Below are positions 49,865 through 51,155 of a stretch of 51,155 bases of DNA, in pieces. How positions within the stretch are numbered: position 1 is the first letter of the stretch; the number at the start of each line of letters is the position of its first letter. Under the pieces are notes generated by a model. It did not search any database. It was not told where the DNA came from and was given only the letters and a program-made list of their open reading frames with translations. Position numbers and translations under genes: made by a program. Source of the DNA: Verrucomicrobiota bacterium (GTDB taxonomy: Bacteria; Verrucomicrobiota; Verrucomicrobiia; Limisphaerales; J093); the NCBI GenBank assembly GCA_016871715.1, contig VHCO01000026.1, forward strand, positions 1 through 51,155, in the 5' to 3' direction.

Positions 49865-50629
49865 ATGAACAAAGACCGCAAACTGATCATCGCCGGCAAC
49901 TGGAAGATGCACAAGACGGCCGCCGAAGCGCTGGACCTGATCGTCGGGCTCAAGCGCGAGTTGGCTGCCATTAAGGAGGTGGACCTGGTGGTCTGCCCGC
50001 CTTTCACGGCCTTGGGGGCCGTCTCGGCGGAAGTGCTCGACTCGAATCTTCGCTTGGGCGCGCAGAACGTCAGCGAACACAACGGCGGGGCGTACACCGG
50101 CGAGATCTCCGCGTTAATGCTCAAGGAGTTCTCCGTTCGCTACGTGATTCTGGGGCACTCCGAACGCCGCCAATACCAGGGCGAATCCAACGAACTCGTC
50201 AGCCGCAAGGCCCTGGCCACCCACGCCGCCGCCCTCAAACCGATCGTCTGCATCGGCGAGACCCTCGACGAGCGCCAGGCCAACCGCACCGAGACCGTGC
50301 TCGAGACCCAGCTCAAAGGCTCCTTGGCTGGTTTAACCAAAGACCAGATGGAAGAGACCGTCCTCGCCTACGAACCGGTGTGGGCCATCGGCACCGGCCA
50401 GACCGCCACGGCCGAACAAGCCCAGTCCGCCCATGCCTTCATCCGGAAAGTGCTGGTGAGCCTGTTCGATGAGTCGATTGCCAAGCGCGTGCGCATCCAG
50501 TACGGCGGCAGCGTTAAACCGTCCAACGCGCGCGAGCTCATGAGTCAGTCGGACGTGGACGGAGCCCTGGTCGGCGGGGCGTCCTTGGAAGTGCGGAGTT
50601 TTACGGATATCGTGAAGCATTCGATCTGA
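49865..50629 (+). CDS. tpiA: Triosephosphate isomerase
   Basis: 254 aa, normal length. It interconverts dihydroxyacetone phosphate and glyceraldehyde 3-phosphate. Catalytic residues N12 and K14 (GNWKMHK), H98 (ILGHSERR) and E170 (AYEPVWAIGTG, including the mobile loop) are intact, as is the phosphate-binding YGGSVKP segment and the C-terminal GALVGGASL. It starts 34 nt after pgk and is followed 22 nt later by secG. Confidence 0.97.
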   Translation: MNKDRKLIIAGNWKMHKTAAEALDLIVGLKRELAAIKEVDLVVCPPFTALGAVSAEVLDSNLRLGAQNVSEHNGGAYTGEISALMLKEFSVRYVILGHSERRQYQGESNELVSRKALATHAAALKPIVCIGETLDERQANRTETVLETQLKGSLAGLTKDQMEETVLAYEPVWAIGTGQTATAEQAQSAHAFIRKVLVSLFDESIAKRVRIQYGGSVKPSNARELMSQSDVDGALVGGASLEVRSFTDIVKHSI

Positions 50630-50651
50630 GCAACGTAGCTCACCACCGTTT

Positions 50652-51155
50652 ATGAGTCTCTTGATTGGCCTCTTAACCCTGATCCTGGTGCTGACCAGCC
50701 TCCTCTTGGTGCTGCTCATCCTGATCCAGTTGCCCAAAAAGGACGCCGGCGCCGGCCTCGCCTTCGGCGGCGCCGCCAGCGACGCCCTCTTCGGCGCCGG
50801 CTCAGGCAACGTCCTGACCCGCATCACCAAGTATGCCACGGTCGTCTTCCTCGGGCTCTCCCTCCTCTTGGCCGTCCTCCAAGGGCATCACTCGAAAGCC
50901 ACCTCCCGCGGCGTCGTGAGCGAACTCGAGAAACGCGCCAGCACCCAACCCGTCTCCCCGCCGCCCTCCGCCTCCGCCACCACCCCGTCGATCCCCACGC
51001 TGCAATCGGCCGCCGCCAGCAACCTGATCGTCCTTCCCACCAACGCCACCGCCAGCCCAGCCCTGCCTGCGCCCGAAGCCACCGGCGCCCCGCCAGCCAC
51101 CGTAACGCCTCCGACCGCACCCGAGCCCACTGCCCCACCCGCCGAGCCGCCCACC
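50652..51155 (+). CDS. secG: Preprotein translocase subunit SecG, 3' end outside window
   Basis: 168 codons to the window edge without a stop. Two hydrophobic helices, the first at about 2-26 (LLIGLLTLILVLTSLLLVLLILIQL) and the second at about 62-80 (YATVVFLGLSLLLAVL), flank the SecG signature loop (QLPKKDAGAGLAFGG, SDALFGAGSGNVLTRITK). A long Pro/Ala/Thr-rich tail follows, unusual beside the 110 residues of E. coli SecG, and probably disordered. SecG assists SecYEG translocation. It follows tpiA, an order seen in many bacteria. Confidence 0.92.
   Translation, partial: MSLLIGLLTLILVLTSLLLVLLILIQLPKKDAGAGLAFGGAASDALFGAGSGNVLTRITKYATVVFLGLSLLLAVLQGHHSKATSRGVVSELEKRASTQPVSPPPSASATTPSIPTLQSAAASNLIVLPTNATASPALPAPEATGAPPATVTPPTAPEPTAPPAEPPT

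Noticed and set aside
1..51155. CRISPR arrays, tRNA or rRNA genes, phage genes, classical insertion sequences, toxin-antitoxin pairs
   Set aside because: None was recognised on reading both strands; the only regularly recurring intergenic elements are the box-and-stem repeats, too few and too variable for CRISPR.

Overview
This 51-kb window is GC-rich, densely coded bacterial chromosome. I read it as a member of the Verrucomicrobiota, probably a Pedosphaera- or Limisphaera-like lineage. The support is a zinc-ribbon Ser/Thr kinase overlapping a planctomycete/verrucomicrobial-type ECF sigma factor, a REP-associated transposase with a palindrome typical of that phylum in its linker, Gram-negative envelope genes (LptF/G permease, OMPLA, SecG), GH106 and AGE-epimerase sugar enzymes, Tat-type signals, and the order pgk-tpiA-secG. 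Taxonomy is inferred from gene content only.

Layout. 1-2.6 kb: 3' part of a RAYT transposase, then a reverse-strand pair (GYF_2-cyclic-nucleotide-binding protein, FHA-class III cyclase). 2.7-10.9 kb: a proline-rich TPR membrane protein meets a tightly overlapping reverse operon (12-TM protein, glcD, glcE, glcF, LptF/G permease). 10.9-11.2 kb: repeat-bearing intergenic region. 11.2-15.1 kb: Ser/Thr kinase and ECF sigma factor. 15.2-19.7 kb: cupin, glutaredoxin, lipA, TauE/SafE permease, polX. 19.8-24.9 kb: two signalling proteins, grpE-dnaJ-rsmE and a small pentapeptide-like protein. 24.9-29.9 kb: metG (reverse), an orphan LolD/MacB-type ATPase, and a Gfo/Idh oxidoreductase plus enolase-superfamily pair. 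30-32 kb: a nine-haem cytochrome with the only textbook terminator. 32-38.3 kb: reverse operon-like run (AGE epimerase, tandem DUF2249, Ski2-like helicase, DMFase-like protein). 38.3-39 kb: second repeat cluster. 39-43.7 kb: nitrilase, Xer recombinase, topoisomerase III. 43.9-47.3 kb: nitroreductase and GH106. 47.5-51.2 kb: OMPLA phospholipase, then pgk, tpiA, secG.

What stands out is mostly non-coding. (1) A five-copy intergenic repeat has a near-invariant 14-nt box (GTGTCAACTTCTAT) followed by a small stem; it forms two clusters 27 kb apart, all in one orientation. (2) A REP-like palindrome lies in frame inside the RAYT gene. (3) A 66-nt degenerate repeat pair lies upstream of two putative promoters. 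(4) Several promoter-like hexamers sit exactly 7 nt before an ATG, suggesting leaderless mRNAs. (5) Convergent genes share palindromic stop codons (TTAA, CTAG). No CRISPR array, tRNA, rRNA, prophage or classical insertion sequence was recognised.
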